NCBI RefSeq assembly: GCF_014651075.1
Contig: NZ_BMWE01000015.1
Location: 1 to 64,000, forward strand
Length of the DNA: 64,000 nt
Direction of reading: 5' to 3'
Origin: Streptomyces djakartensis
Lineage (GTDB): Bacteria > Actinomycetota > Actinomycetes > Streptomycetales > Streptomycetaceae
Of this stretch, positions 1-8,004 are shown in pieces (position 1 is the first letter of the stretch; every line of letters starts with the position of its first letter). The notes under the pieces are model-generated. The model made no database searches and had not been told where the DNA came from. It saw nothing but the letters and a program-made list of their open reading frames with translations. The position numbers and the translations under genes are program-made.

Positions 1-347
1 TTTTGGCACGCTGTTGAGTTCTCAAGGAACGGTCGCTTCCTTTGTACTCACCCTCTCGGGCTTTCCTCCGGGCGCTTCCCTTCGGTCTTGCGTTTCCGAC
101 TCTATCAGATCTTTTCTCGATCCGATTCCCTGTCGGCGGGTTTTGCCTGAAGGCCTTGGCTTTCGCTCGTCGGCCTTTCGACATTCACTACGTTAACCGA
201 TTCGCCGTCCAACTCATAATCGAGTCCGTCGGCGTCGAATTCAGGCATGCGGGCACGCCGAATTCGCCCCCGCTGAGGGGGATGTAGCTAGGTAGTGGGT
301 TGTCCGCTTCCGGCTGCTGGCGAATGCCGTACCCGGGTCAAGCGGCT
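1..347 (-). other. rRNA operon leader (pre-16S region)
   Basis: Read on the minus strand this stretch matches the conserved Streptomyces leader found just upstream of 16S rRNA. It contains the element GTTCCTTGAGAACTCAACAG (about 13-32) followed by GCGTGCCAAAA at the window edge, and upstream of that an AGTCGGAAACGCAAGACCGA-type segment. The 16S gene itself would start outside the window to the left. In streptomycetes this leader carries several promoters and the RNase III/antitermination signals. Short open frames here are not credible genes: they lack Streptomyces codon bias and the stretch is less GC-rich than its surroundings. The identification rests on remembered leader sequences rather than an alignment. 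Confidence 0.8.
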
Positions 348-382
348 CGGGCTACATTACGCACCTGGGGAGGGCGCGTCAA
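347..382 (-). promoter_or_regulatory. Candidate rRNA operon promoter
   Basis: On the minus strand TTGACG (382-377) is followed after exactly 17 nt by TAATGT (359-354), a good match to the vegetative HrdB-type promoter, with a predicted start near 347. It faces the rRNA leader. The -35 hexamer touches the stop codon region of the glycosylase gene. Other rrn promoters probably lie between 180 and 345 (for example TTGGAC at 212-207), but their -10 boxes are less clear. Confidence 0.6.
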
Positions 383-1020
383 CTTCGGCGGCGCCGCGGG
401 ACATGGGCCCGATAGGGGCTCACGGTCGGGTCGTTGGCGATCCAGTAGCGCCAGGGGTGCTCGGCGCCTTCGCCGCCCACTCCGGTGCGGGGGCCGCTGA
501 GTACCTGGTCGGAGGGCACGGGGGTGCCGCTCAGCATGCGGAGGGGGGTCTCTTCGGAGGTGCACGCGTCGGTGCCGTCGAGGGAGCGGTCCACGTCCAG
601 GGCTGTGGCCAGACGGGCCGGGCCTTTGGCCAGTTCCTTGTCATTGCGGGCCGAGAGTCGACGGGTGCGGGCCAGCTCGGCACCCTCGATGATCTCCCCC
701 GCGCGCAGGAGGACGGCGCTCGCCTTGCCCTCGGGCCCGCACACGAGGTTCATGCAGAACCACATGCCGTAGGTGAAGTAGACGTAGACGTGCCCGGGCG
801 GACCGAACATGACGCCGTTGCGTGCCGTGCGACCGCGATATGCGTGGGAGCCGGGGTCGCTCTCACCGTCGTAGGCCTCGACCTCTGTGAGGCGGAGGGC
901 GATCGGACCGTCCGGGGTGGTGCGGACCAGGATGCGGCCGAGCAGGTCGGGGGCGACATCGAGGACGGGCCGGTCGAAGAACTCCCTGGGCAGGGGCGTA
1001 CGGTCGGGGGTCGCGATCAT
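379..1020 (-). CDS. DNA-3-methyladenine glycosylase (AAG/MPG family)
   Basis: This monofunctional glycosylase flips out and removes alkylated purines in base excision repair in the cytoplasm. The 213-residue length suits bacterial MPG-family members. The family signature is visible: LTEVEAYDG with catalytic Glu48 and the stacking Tyr50, then DPGSHAYRGRT, RNGVMFGPPG and the YVYFTYGMWFCMN block, followed by AVLLRAGE. The ATG at 1020 starts a full-length domain. The 3' end abuts the -35 element of the rRNA operon promoter, and both are on the minus strand, so readthrough from this gene would run into the rRNA leader. Nothing is missing from the active site. Assignment to the family is secure; the substrate range is inferred. 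Confidence 0.93.
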   Translation of the reverse strand: MIATPDRTPLPREFFDRPVLDVAPDLLGRILVRTTPDGPIALRLTEVEAYDGESDPGSHAYRGRTARNGVMFGPPGHVYVYFTYGMWFCMNLVCGPEGKASAVLLRAGEIIEGAELARTRRLSARNDKELAKGPARLATALDVDRSLDGTDACTSEETPLRMLSGTPVPSDQVLSGPRTGVGGEGAEHPWRYWIANDPTVSPYRAHVPRRRRS

Positions 1021-1165
1021 GCCGTCCGAGGGTACTTGAGACGGGTGGCGCGGCGGGGTGGCAAGCGGGCACCGGCCTTGTCAGGGTGAGGGCATGGAAC
1101 CGGCCACGGCCGGATCGCGTTTGTAGGGATCAGGGATCCACCCGTAGTGGGCGAGAGGGAGAGAC

Positions 1166-1948
1166 ATGGCGTTCAAGAAGCTGCTCGCGAGCCTGGGGGC
1201 CGGCGGGGCTTCAGTCGAGACGGAGCTGCACGAGGTCAACGTCGTGCCGGGCGGTGTCGTCCAGGGCGAGGTGCGGATCCAGGGCGGGACCGTGAACCAG
1301 CAGATCGAGGGGCTCTCGGTCGGGCTGCAGGCCAAGGTCGAGGTGGAGAGCGGCGACCAGGAGTACAAGCAGGACATCGAGTTCACGAAGTCGCGGCTGG
1401 GCGGGGCGTTCGAGCTGCAGGCGGGTGCGGTGCACGCGGTGCCTTTCGGGCTGGAGATCCCGTGGGAGACGCCGATCACGATGATCGACGGGCAGGCGCT
1501 GCGCGGCATGAACATCGGGGTGTCGACGGAGCTGGAGATCGCGCGGGCCGTGGACTCCGGTGACCTGGACCCGGTCAACGTGCACCCGTTGCCGGCGCAG
1601 AAGGCGATCCTCGACGCGTTCATCCAGCTGGGCTTCCGGTTCAAGAACGCGGACATGGAACGCGGTGTCATCCGCGGTACGCGCCAGCGGCTGCCGTTCT
1701 ACCAGGAGATCGAGTTCTTCCCGCCGCAGCAGTACCGGGGGCTGAACCAGGTCGAGCTGAGCTTCGTGGCCGACGAGCACGCGATGGACGTGGTGCTGGA
1801 GATGGACAAGAGGCCGGGTCTGTTCAGCGAGGGCAGCGACACCTTCCGGTCGTTCCAGGTGGGTCTGAACGACTTCCGGGGGACCGACTGGGTCGCGTAC
1901 CTCAACCAGTGGCTGTCCGAGGTCGGCAGCAAGCGCAACTGGTTCTAG
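1166..1948 (+). CDS. Spo0M-like sporulation-control protein
   Basis: A 260-residue cytoplasmic protein of the Spo0M family, an arrestin-like beta-sandwich fold involved in sporulation or cell-division control in Bacillus and widely conserved in Streptomyces. It opens with MAFKKLLASLG, then an ETELHEVNVVPGGVVQGEVRI segment typical of the N-terminal arrestin-like half. The second half contains FRFKNADMERG and the conserved C-terminal FRGTDWVAYLNQWL. No signal peptide or membrane helix is seen. The start ATG has a GAGAGGGAGAGAC Shine-Dalgarno region. It is followed 40 nt later by a PEBP-like gene on the same strand, so the two may be co-transcribed. The exact function in Streptomyces is not known. 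Confidence 0.88.
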   Translation: MAFKKLLASLGAGGASVETELHEVNVVPGGVVQGEVRIQGGTVNQQIEGLSVGLQAKVEVESGDQEYKQDIEFTKSRLGGAFELQAGAVHAVPFGLEIPWETPITMIDGQALRGMNIGVSTELEIARAVDSGDLDPVNVHPLPAQKAILDAFIQLGFRFKNADMERGVIRGTRQRLPFYQEIEFFPPQQYRGLNQVELSFVADEHAMDVVLEMDKRPGLFSEGSDTFRSFQVGLNDFRGTDWVAYLNQWLSEVGSKRNWF

Positions 1949-1988
1949 GCTCGGGGGCGACCGCAAGAACCGATCAGGAGGTACCGAG

Positions 1989-2528
1989 GTGACCGAGCTC
2001 AAGCGGCGGCCGCTCCCCCACGACTTCCATCCGCCCGTACCGTCGTTCACGGTGACGAGCAAGGACATCGAGGAAGGGGCGACGCTCCAGGACGCTCAGG
2101 TGAAGGCGGCCGGCAACACCTCGCCGCAGCTGCGGTGGGAGGGCTTCCCGCCCGGGACCAAGAGCTTCGCCGTGACCTGCTACGACCCTGACGCTCCGAC
2201 GGGCAGCGGGTTCTGGCACTGGGTGCTGTTCGACATCCCCGCGTCGGTGACCGAGCTGCCGGCGGGTGCGGGCGGCGGCGCGTTCGAAGGGCTGCCCGAG
2301 GGCGCGGTCCACGCTCGTAACGACTTCGGCAGCAAGGACTTCGGCGGGGCCGCGCCGCCGCCCGGGGACGGACCGCACCGGTACGTGTTCACGGTGTACG
2401 CGGTGGACCAGGAGAAGCTCGGTCCGGACTCGGACGCCAGCCCGGCCGCCGTGGGCTTCAACCTGCGGTTCCACACCATCGGGCGGGCTCAGCTGATCGG
2501 TGAGTACGAGGTGCCTGCCGAAGGCTGA
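1989..2528 (+). CDS. YbhB/YbcL family PEBP-like protein
   Basis: A 179-residue phosphatidylethanolamine-binding / Raf-kinase-inhibitor-like protein. Family hallmarks are the ligand-pocket motif YDPDAPTGSGFWHWVLFDIP (about residues 62-81) and the later GPHRYVFTVYAVD (about 130-142). The GTG start at 1989 is preceded by a CAGGAGGT Shine-Dalgarno, supporting it over internal starts. No signal peptide is seen, so it should be cytoplasmic. Bacterial members are structurally well known but have no agreed biochemical role. It lies 40 nt after the Spo0M-like gene and is closed by a strong terminator. Confidence 0.9.
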   Translation: MTELKRRPLPHDFHPPVPSFTVTSKDIEEGATLQDAQVKAAGNTSPQLRWEGFPPGTKSFAVTCYDPDAPTGSGFWHWVLFDIPASVTELPAGAGGGAFEGLPEGAVHARNDFGSKDFGGAAPPPGDGPHRYVFTVYAVDQEKLGPDSDASPAAVGFNLRFHTIGRAQLIGEYEVPAEG

Positions 2529-2565
2529 GTGACCCGCTGGGCCATCCCGGCGTTCATGCAACGTT

Positions 2566-2608
2566 TGCCCGCTCCTGGTCTTGGAATTGATCAGGAGCGG
2601 GCATTTTT
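2566..2608 (+). terminator. Rho-independent terminator
   Basis: Perfect 12-bp inverted repeat TGCCCGCTCCTG (2566-2577) / CAGGAGCGGGCA (2592-2603), followed by ATTTTTG. It ends the Spo0M-like/PEBP transcription unit and insulates the HNH gene downstream. Confidence 0.85.
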
Positions 2609-2738
2609 GTTGCCGGGGGTCGCGGGGGTCACCCCCCGTGGGAGCAGCAGATATTGCGTTGTCCATCTCGGCGTGCCCGGCCAGAGTTGATCCCAGCCCG
2701 CCAGGGGGTGGGCGGGTGCACACGGGAGGTGGGCTGGT

Positions 2739-3245
2739 ATGCGGGACACGCTGGTACTCAACGCGAGCTTCGAGCCGCTGTCGACGGTGACGCTGAACCG
2801 AGCCGTCGTTCTGGTGCTTCAGGACAAGGCCGTCGTCGAGCAGGCCCACCCCGAACTGCGGATGCGGGGAGCCGCGGTCGACATACCCGCGCCGCGGGTG
2901 ATCAGGCTCTGTCAGTACGTACGGGTGCCGTTCCGAAGACGAGCGCCGTGGTCGAGGCGGGGTGTGCTGGTCCGGGACCGGCACCGGTGCGCGTACTGCG
3001 GGAGGCGGGCGACGACCGTGGACCACGTGGTGCCGCGGTCGCAGGGTGGGCAGGACACCTGGCTGAACACGGTGGCCTCGTGTGCGGAGGACAACCACCG
3101 GAAGGCGAACCGGACGCCTCAGGAGGCGGGTATGCCGCTGCTGCGGGAGCCGTTCGAGCCGACGCCGGCCGATGCGATGTTGCTCGCGCTGGCGCAGGAG
3201 GACTTTGCGGCGCTGCCGGAGTGGCTGGTGCTGGACGCGGCGTGA
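2739..3245 (+). CDS. HNH endonuclease domain protein
   Basis: A 168-residue protein with a C-terminal HNH/McrA-type nuclease fold. Zinc-binding Cys84 and Cys87 (CAYC) pair with Cys115 and His120. The catalytic DH dyad is at 95-96 (TVDHVVPRSQGG), followed by the WLNTV segment. The N-terminal half (LVLNASFEPLSTVTLNRAV) is typical of the actinobacterial group of short solo HNH proteins, which are conserved chromosomal genes rather than toxins or mobile homing enzymes. The ATG is preceded by GGGAGGTGGGC. It stands alone between two terminator-like hairpins. The substrate is unknown; a DNA repair or processing role is only an inference. Confidence 0.88.
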   Translation: MRDTLVLNASFEPLSTVTLNRAVVLVLQDKAVVEQAHPELRMRGAAVDIPAPRVIRLCQYVRVPFRRRAPWSRRGVLVRDRHRCAYCGRRATTVDHVVPRSQGGQDTWLNTVASCAEDNHRKANRTPQEAGMPLLREPFEPTPADAMLLALAQEDFAALPEWLVLDAA

Positions 3246-3294
3246 CCCATCGCCGTGGCGGCTGCGGTGGTGTTCCGGTGTGCAGGTTGAATGT

Positions 3295-3346
3295 GGTTGA
3301 TCGCGCAGTTCCCCGCGCCCCTGAGGAGAAGGTGGGTGCGGGGAAC
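3295..3346. repeat. Dispersed CGCAGTTCCCCGCGCCCCT repeat forming a hairpin
   Basis: The segment contains CGCAGTTCCCCGCGCCCCT, a sequence scattered through Streptomyces genomes. Here GTTCCCCGC (3308-3316) pairs with GCGGGGAAC (3338-3346), making a hairpin between the convergent HNH and SPFH genes that probably acts as a bidirectional terminator. Related copies are at 28301-28336 and 43221-43280. Confidence 0.65.
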
Positions 3347-3362
3347 TCGCGTTGAGGTGCTG

Positions 3363-4313
3363 TCAGTCGATCGACGGCTTCTCGCGGCGTTCCTGGGCCG
3401 GTACGGGTGCGCTGGTCGTGCCTGTGTTGCCGCCGCCGATGCCGCCGAAGTTGCCCATCGCGCCGGAGAGGCCCTTGAGGGCGTCGCCGATTTCGCTGGG
3501 GACGATCCAGAGCTTGTTGGCGTCGCCTTCAGCGATCTTGGGGAGCATCTGGAGGTACTGGTAGGAGAGGAGCTTCTGGTCCGGGTCTCCGGCGTGGATG
3601 GCCTCGAAGACGGTGCGGACGGCCTGGGCCTCGCCCTCGGCGCGGAGGGCGGCTGCCTTGGCCTCACCTTCGGCGCGCAGGATCTGGGACTGCTTCTCGC
3701 CTTCGGCGCGCAGGATCTCGGACTGCCGGACACCTTCGGCCTGGAGGATCGCGGCGCGCTTGTCGCGGTCGGCGCGCATCTGCTTCTCCATCGAGTCCTG
3801 GATGGAGGTGGGCGGTTCGATCGCCTTGAGTTCGACGCGGTTGACGCGGATGCCCCACTTGCCGGTCGCCTCGTCCAGGACGCCGCGCAGTGCCGCGTTG
3901 ATCTCCTCGCGGGACGTCAGGGTCCGCTCCAGGTCCATGCCGCCGATGATGTTGCGGAGCGTGGTGACGGTGAGCTGCTCGATCGCCTGGATGTAGCTGG
4001 CGACTTCGTAGGTGGCGGCGCGGGCGTCGGTCACCTGGTAGTAGATGACCGTGTCGATGTTGACGACCAGGTTGTCCTGGGTGATGACCGGCTGCGGCGG
4101 GAAGGGCACGACCTGTTCGCGCAGGTCGATGCGGTTTCGGATGGTGTCGATGAACGGGACGACGATGTTGAGCCCCGCGTTGAGTGTCCGCGTGTAGCGG
4201 CCGAAGCGCTCGACGATGGCCGCGCTGGCCTGTGGGATGACTTGGATCGTCTTGATCAGGGCGATGAAGACCAACACCACCAGGATGATCAGGACGATGA
4301 TGACCGGTTCCAT
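3363..4313 (-). CDS. SPFH/Band 7 domain membrane protein (stomatin/QmcA-like)
   Basis: A 316-residue stomatin-like protein. A single N-terminal membrane helix (residues 3-22, VIIVLIILVVLVFIALI) is followed by the SPFH domain beginning IQVIPQASAAIVERFGRY, with RNRIDLREQVVPFPPQPVITQDN and the RNIIGGMDLERTLTSREEIN block. Residues about 185-235 form a charged coiled coil with repeated QxEILRAEGE units, and the tail is Gly-rich. Such proteins form large membrane-associated rings in functional membrane microdomains. Its upstream neighbour on the same strand is an NfeD-type protein, the classic partner, supporting a joint role. The spacing of about 130 nt allows a separate promoter. Confidence 0.92.
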   Translation of the reverse strand: MEPVIIVLIILVVLVFIALIKTIQVIPQASAAIVERFGRYTRTLNAGLNIVVPFIDTIRNRIDLREQVVPFPPQPVITQDNLVVNIDTVIYYQVTDARAATYEVASYIQAIEQLTVTTLRNIIGGMDLERTLTSREEINAALRGVLDEATGKWGIRVNRVELKAIEPPTSIQDSMEKQMRADRDKRAAILQAEGVRQSEILRAEGEKQSQILRAEGEAKAAALRAEGEAQAVRTVFEAIHAGDPDQKLLSYQYLQMLPKIAEGDANKLWIVPSEIGDALKGLSGAMGNFGGIGGGNTGTTSAPVPAQERREKPSID

Positions 4314-4444
4314 CGTCGTTCCCCGTACCTCTCTCCGCCTCGGCGTCTTCGGCAGATCTTATGGTTGTCGAAGATCTTGCTGGACGAGTCTGACAGACCG
4401 TCGCGTACCTCGCGAGAGGTTCCCTTCAGTTCCGTCGTGCGAGG

Positions 4445-4876
4445 TCACATGACGATCGCGGTGGCTCCTTCGATGTCCACGACGTCCACTTCCTGGCCTA
4501 CTTCGTAAGCACGGTCGGTGTCGAGGGCGCGGGCCGACCACACCTCTCCGGCCAGCTTGATCCGCCCGCCCGAGGCGTCGACGCGTTCCAGGACGACGGC
4601 TTGTCTTCCCTTCAACGCGTCGACCCCGGTCGCGAGTTGGGGCCGCTGAGCGCGATGCCGGTTCGCGATGGGGCGTACGACGGCGATGCCCGCGGTCGAG
4701 ACGGCGGCGAAGACGGCCACCTGGGCGACGGCTCCGCCGCCGAAGACGCCGGTGGCCACCGCCGCGGCGATCGCGCCCACCGCGAGCATGCCGAGTTCGG
4801 GCATCGCGGTGATCACGAGCGCGATGCCGAGCGCTGTCGCGCCGATCAGCCACCACAGCCATGCGTCGATTTCCAC
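4445..4876 (-). CDS. NfeD-like membrane protein
   Basis: A 143-residue short NfeD protein lacking the ClpP-like protease domain of long NfeD. N-terminal hydrophobic segments (WLWWLIGATALGIALVITAMPELGMLAVGAIAAAVA and a further helix to about residue 70) are followed by an OB-fold domain containing LKGRQAVVLERVDASGGRIKLAGEVWSARA and VGQEVDVVDIEGATAIV. It precedes the SPFH gene on the same strand. NfeD proteins typically act with SPFH proteins in membrane microdomain organisation. The ATG is chosen because it directly precedes the first helix. Confidence 0.9.
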   Translation of the reverse strand: MEIDAWLWWLIGATALGIALVITAMPELGMLAVGAIAAAVATGVFGGGAVAQVAVFAAVSTAGIAVVRPIANRHRAQRPQLATGVDALKGRQAVVLERVDASGGRIKLAGEVWSARALDTDRAYEVGQEVDVVDIEGATAIVM

Positions 4877-4972
4877 ATGGGCATGGTAGGTCCGCGGGCC
4901 CTGTCGCCGACAGGGCGCCCGTCGTGTGAAATGCCGTTCGCGCCCTGGGATTTGCGGTGTTCCAGGGTCGGG

Positions 4973-5770
4973 TCAGGACAGCGGGAGGCCCTGCGCGGTC
5001 CAGCGCTCGCCCACCTGTTCGACGACGAGCGGGAGTCCGAAGCAGAGCGAGAGGTTGCGGGAGGTGAGCTCCAGCTCCAGCGGGCCGGCCGCGAGGACCT
5101 TGCCCTGGCGGATCATGAGGACGTGCGTGAAGCCCGGGGGGATCTCCTCGACATGGTGGGTGACCATGAGCATCGAGGGGGCGATCGGGTCCCGGGCGAG
5201 GCGGCCGAGGCGGCGGACCAGGTCCTCTCGGCCGCCGAGGTCGAGGCCGGCGGCGGGCTCGTCGAGGAGCAGCAGCTCAGGGTCGGTCATCAGGGCGCGG
5301 GCGATGAGGGTGCGCTTGCGCTCGCCCTCGGAAAGGGTGCCGAACCTGCGCTCCAGGTAGTCGCTCATGCCGAGGCGGTCGAGGAAGGCGCGGGCGCGCT
5401 GCTCGTCGATCTCCTCGTAGTCCTCGTGCCAGGTGGCGGTCATGCCGTAGGCGGCGGTGAGCACCGTCTCCAGGACCGTCTGGCGCTTGGGGAGCTTCTC
5501 GGTCATGGCGATGCCGGCCATACCGATGCGGGGGCGCAGCTCGAAGACGTCGGTGCCGGGCCTGCCGAGGGTCTCGCCGAGGATGGCGGCGGTGCCCGAG
5601 CTGGGGTAGAGGTAGGTGGAAGCGAGGTTGAGGAGGGTGGTCTTGCCGGCTCCGTTCGGGCCGAGGATGACCCAGCGCTCGCCCTCCTTGACCGACCAGG
5701 AGACCTGGTCCACCAGAGCCCGGCCCTCGCGGACCACGGATACGTCCTGAAGCTCCAGAACATCGCTCAT
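4973..5770 (-). CDS. ABC transporter ATP-binding protein
   Basis: A 265-residue single-domain ABC ATPase. The Walker A motif GPNGAGKTT is near residue 38, the signature LSEGERKR near 147 and Walker B LLLLDEPAAGLD near 166, followed by the switch histidine in MLMVTHHVEE. No permease gene is adjacent; both neighbours are unrelated, so its partner or substrate cannot be inferred from context. Stand-alone ATPases of this type, close to the YlmA/ModF-like group, are common in actinobacteria. The ATG at 5770 begins the conserved MSDVLELQDVSVVREGRALVD. Confidence 0.88.
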   Translation of the reverse strand: MSDVLELQDVSVVREGRALVDQVSWSVKEGERWVILGPNGAGKTTLLNLASTYLYPSSGTAAILGETLGRPGTDVFELRPRIGMAGIAMTEKLPKRQTVLETVLTAAYGMTATWHEDYEEIDEQRARAFLDRLGMSDYLERRFGTLSEGERKRTLIARALMTDPELLLLDEPAAGLDLGGREDLVRRLGRLARDPIAPSMLMVTHHVEEIPPGFTHVLMIRQGKVLAAGPLELELTSRNLSLCFGLPLVVEQVGERWTAQGLPLS

Positions 5771-5921
5771 GAGCGCGTTGTCTCCCCTTGCAGTGTGGCC
5801 GGTCTCGGCTGTCGCTTACGCCTGTGGCTCGGTCCGCCGCGCCTGTGGGCGCAGCCCTCCATGAAATCTACGCCACCGGTCGTACCGGGCGTTCCCTCGG
5901 TCCGGCCCTAGGGTTGAGGGC

Positions 5922-6707
5922 ATGCTCACGGAACCGCGCGCTGGACGTCTCGCATCTTGGGGAAATGCCCTTTTGGCCGGACTTGTCTCACCGGATGACG
6001 CCGTGCTCGCCATCGTCGGCGAGGACGCGGTGCATCGGGTGGAGGGGTTGCCCGGGGAGTCGGGCCAGGTCGGGCTGACGCTGGCGCTGGGGCGGCTGCG
6101 GAAGCTGGGAGCGACCGGGCTGCGGGTCGCGCTTCCCGCCCCGGGGCATCCGCTGGGGCTGAGCGGGCCGCCGGAGTTCAACGCGCGGGCGCTGGAGGCC
6201 GAGGAGGCGGTGGTCTGTCACGGGGCCGCACTCGGGTTGGTGCCGGACGTGTACGAGGCCGGGCCGGTGGGAGTGCAGGTGGAAGTCGTTTGGCATGTGC
6301 TGCCCGTGCGGGAGGCGCCGCCTGCGGATGTGCCGTCGCTGGGTGAGGCGGAGCGGGAGCTCGCGGAGGCCCTCCGGGAGGCGACCGAGGTGCTCACGCG
6401 GCTGGACGTGGCCGGGTCGGGGCCGGTGGCGGAGGCGGCGGTCGATGCGTATCGGGCCCGGGCCGAGCGGGGGCGGGAGGTGCTGGCGCCGGGGTATCCG
6501 TCGCGGGCGGTGCGGGTGCTGGAGTTGGCGCAGCGGGTGGGGACGCTGATCGCTGTGGCGACCGAGAGTGGGCACGGGGGTGCGGTGAGTTCGTCCGAGA
6601 TCTCTGCTCGGCGGGAGGCGTTGCGGCCGGTGGAGCGGACCGCTCGGCGGGCGCAGGTCGCGGCGTACAACTCCGTCGTGGAGGAGCGGGAGCGGGGGGT
6701 GCGGTGA
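5922..6707 (+). CDS. Conserved actinobacterial hypothetical protein
   Basis: A 261-residue protein not recognised as a characterised family. No signal peptide or membrane helix is visible. The N-terminal half is compact and globular (LAIVGEDAVHRVEGLPGESGQVGLTL). The region from about residue 130 is rich in Ala, Glu and Arg, likely helical and possibly coiled coil (EAERELAEALREATEVLTRL). Coding potential is good throughout. It is divergent from the ABC ATPase gene and convergent with chpE. No function is proposed. Confidence 0.75.
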   Translation: MLTEPRAGRLASWGNALLAGLVSPDDAVLAIVGEDAVHRVEGLPGESGQVGLTLALGRLRKLGATGLRVALPAPGHPLGLSGPPEFNARALEAEEAVVCHGAALGLVPDVYEAGPVGVQVEVVWHVLPVREAPPADVPSLGEAERELAEALREATEVLTRLDVAGSGPVAEAAVDAYRARAERGREVLAPGYPSRAVRVLELAQRVGTLIAVATESGHGGAVSSSEISARREALRPVERTARRAQVAAYNSVVEERERGVR

Positions 6708-6774
6708 CTGTTTGGCGGGCAGGTGCTGGGCGCTGGCGCCGAGGTCGGGGCGTTGCGCAGCCCGGCGGTGCGGG

Positions 6775-6893
6775 GTGCCGCTGCGCCCACCCGTGCCGCC
6801 CTTAGCGGCACGACTGCCCGCAGCTGAGGTGGAGCCGTGTGCCGCTGCGCCCGCCCTCCCCCATCGCCCCGGCGGGACGACCGCCCGCAGCTG
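6775..6893. repeat. Two tandem copies of a dispersed palindromic unit
   Basis: Copy A (6775-6826) runs from GTGCCGCTGCGCCCACCCG to ACTGCCCGCAGCTG; copy B (about 6839-6893) runs from GTGCCGCTGCGCCCGCCCT to ACCGCCCGCAGCTG. Copy A also contains GTGCCGCT (6775-6782) inverted against AGCGGCAC. The core resembles a non-coding repeat common in Streptomyces 3' intergenic regions. It lies between convergent genes. Confidence 0.6.
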
Positions 6894-6898
6894 GGTTG

Positions 6899-6931
6899 AC
6901 CGGCCTCCCAGGGTGGAGCTGGGAGGCCGGT
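6899..6931. terminator. Bidirectional terminator hairpin
   Basis: Perfect 13-bp inverted repeat ACCGGCCTCCCAG (6899-6911) / CTGGGAGGCCGGT (6919-6931) with a 7-nt loop. It sits between the convergent 5922-6707 gene and chpE and can serve both. Confidence 0.7.
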
Positions 6932-6964
6932 GGTCGCCTTCGGCTGGGAGGCGGAGGCTCGGTG

Positions 6965-7207
6965 TCAGTGGTTGACGGCGAGGTTGCCGAAGGCGGGGTT
7001 CAGGACGCCCACGACGTTCACGCTGTTGCCCGACACGTTGACCGGGACGTGCACCGGGGCCTGGACCACGTTGCCCGAGCCGACGCCCGGGGAGCCCACG
7101 GCCTTGCCGTCGGCGTGCGCGCTGGTGGCGGAGGCCATACCGGCGCCCGCGACCAGCAGACCACCGGTCACCATCGTCACGGCTGCGGCCTTCTTCAGGT
7201 TCTTCAC
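6965..7207 (-). CDS. chpE: Short chaplin, ChpE-like
   Basis: An 80-residue secreted chaplin, a surfactant protein that assembles into amyloid-like films on aerial hyphae and spores. The GTG start at 7207 is set by GGAGGG six nt upstream. A signal peptide (VKNLKKAAAVTMVTGGLLVAGAGMASA, cleavage near residue 27-32) precedes one chaplin domain of about 48 residues containing GKAVGSPGVGSGN, VHVPVNVSGNSVNVVGVLNPAFGN. It has no Cys pair and no sorting signal, which fits ChpE, the short chaplin lacking the usual two cysteines. In S. coelicolor chpE is expressed vegetatively and is required for other chaplins. The next gene upstream is the response regulator. Confidence 0.9.
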   Translation of the reverse strand: MKNLKKAAAVTMVTGGLLVAGAGMASATSAHADGKAVGSPGVGSGNVVQAPVHVPVNVSGNSVNVVGVLNPAFGNLAVNH

Positions 7208-7362
7208 TTCTGAGCCCTCCTTGCGATTGCCGCGGCAGTCGCCGCAGCACGCACTGGAGAACGGCGGAGATCCACCGAGGATGCGCCATCCGGGGGACAT
7301 TCCCACGACGGTATGAATCTCAGCCTGGAATGGAACCTTCCGTCGGCCGTGGGGCGAGCGGG

Positions 7363-8004
7363 TCAGCCCGTCACACCATGACGAACGGCCCACAGCGCCG
7401 CCTGCGTCCGGTCGGCCAGGTCGAGTTTCATCAGGATGTTCGAGACGTGGGTCTTGACGGTCTTCTCGGAGAGCACGAGGGCACGGGCGATCTCCCGGTT
7501 GGAGCGGCCGTCCGCTATCAGGCCGAGTACCTCGCGTTCCCGGTCAGTGAGCGAACCGGCCCGTCCCGGAGTCGAGTTGGCCTCCTCCTGGGACAGCAGG
7601 GCACCGGCGACCTCGGGCTGGAGGAGGATGTGCCCGGCGTGGACCGAGCGGATGGCTCCGGCGAGGGCGTCGGGGTCGACGTCCTTGTAGACGTAGCCCG
7701 CGGCGCCCGCGCGCAGGGCGGGGACCACCGTGCGCTGTTCGGTGAAGCTGGTGACGACCAGCACGCGGGCGGGGTTGTCCAGTTCGCGGAGCCGGCGCAG
7801 GGCGTCGACTCCGTCCATGCCCGGCATCTTGACGTCCATGAGGATGACGTCGGGCTTCAGTTCCTCCGCGCGGTCGACTCCCCCGGCGCCGTCGGCCGCC
7901 TCGCCGACGACCTCGATGTCGTCCTGGACTTCGAGGAACGTGCGCAGGCCCCGGCGGACCACCTGGTGGTCGTCGACGAGCAGGACCTTGATCACGTCAG
8001 CCAC
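7363..8004 (-). CDS. NarL/LuxR-type response regulator
   Basis: A 213-residue two-component regulator. The receiver domain (1-125) has acidic pair Asp11-Asp12, phosphoacceptor Asp57 (ILMDVKMPG), Thr85-Ser86 and Lys106 (GYVYKDVD). The C-terminal LuxR-type HTH (147-205) is LTDREREVLGLIADGRSNREIA then TVKTHVSNILMKL. It overlaps the 3' end of the kinase gene by 8 nt and is translationally coupled to it, so the pair is a cognate system. Target genes are unknown; chpE lies immediately downstream, but nothing shows it is a target. Confidence 0.93.
   Translation of the reverse strand: MADVIKVLLVDDHQVVRRGLRTFLEVQDDIEVVGEAADGAGGVDRAEELKPDVILMDVKMPGMDGVDALRRLRELDNPARVLVVTSFTEQRTVVPALRAGAAGYVYKDVDPDALAGAIRSVHAGHILLQPEVAGALLSQEEANSTPGRAGSLTDREREVLGLIADGRSNREIARALVLSEKTVKTHVSNILMKLDLADRTQAALWAVRHGVTG

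Noticed and set aside
14..287. Short open frames on the plus strand near the left edge
   Set aside because: They overlie the rRNA leader, have no ribosome sites and no Streptomyces codon bias.
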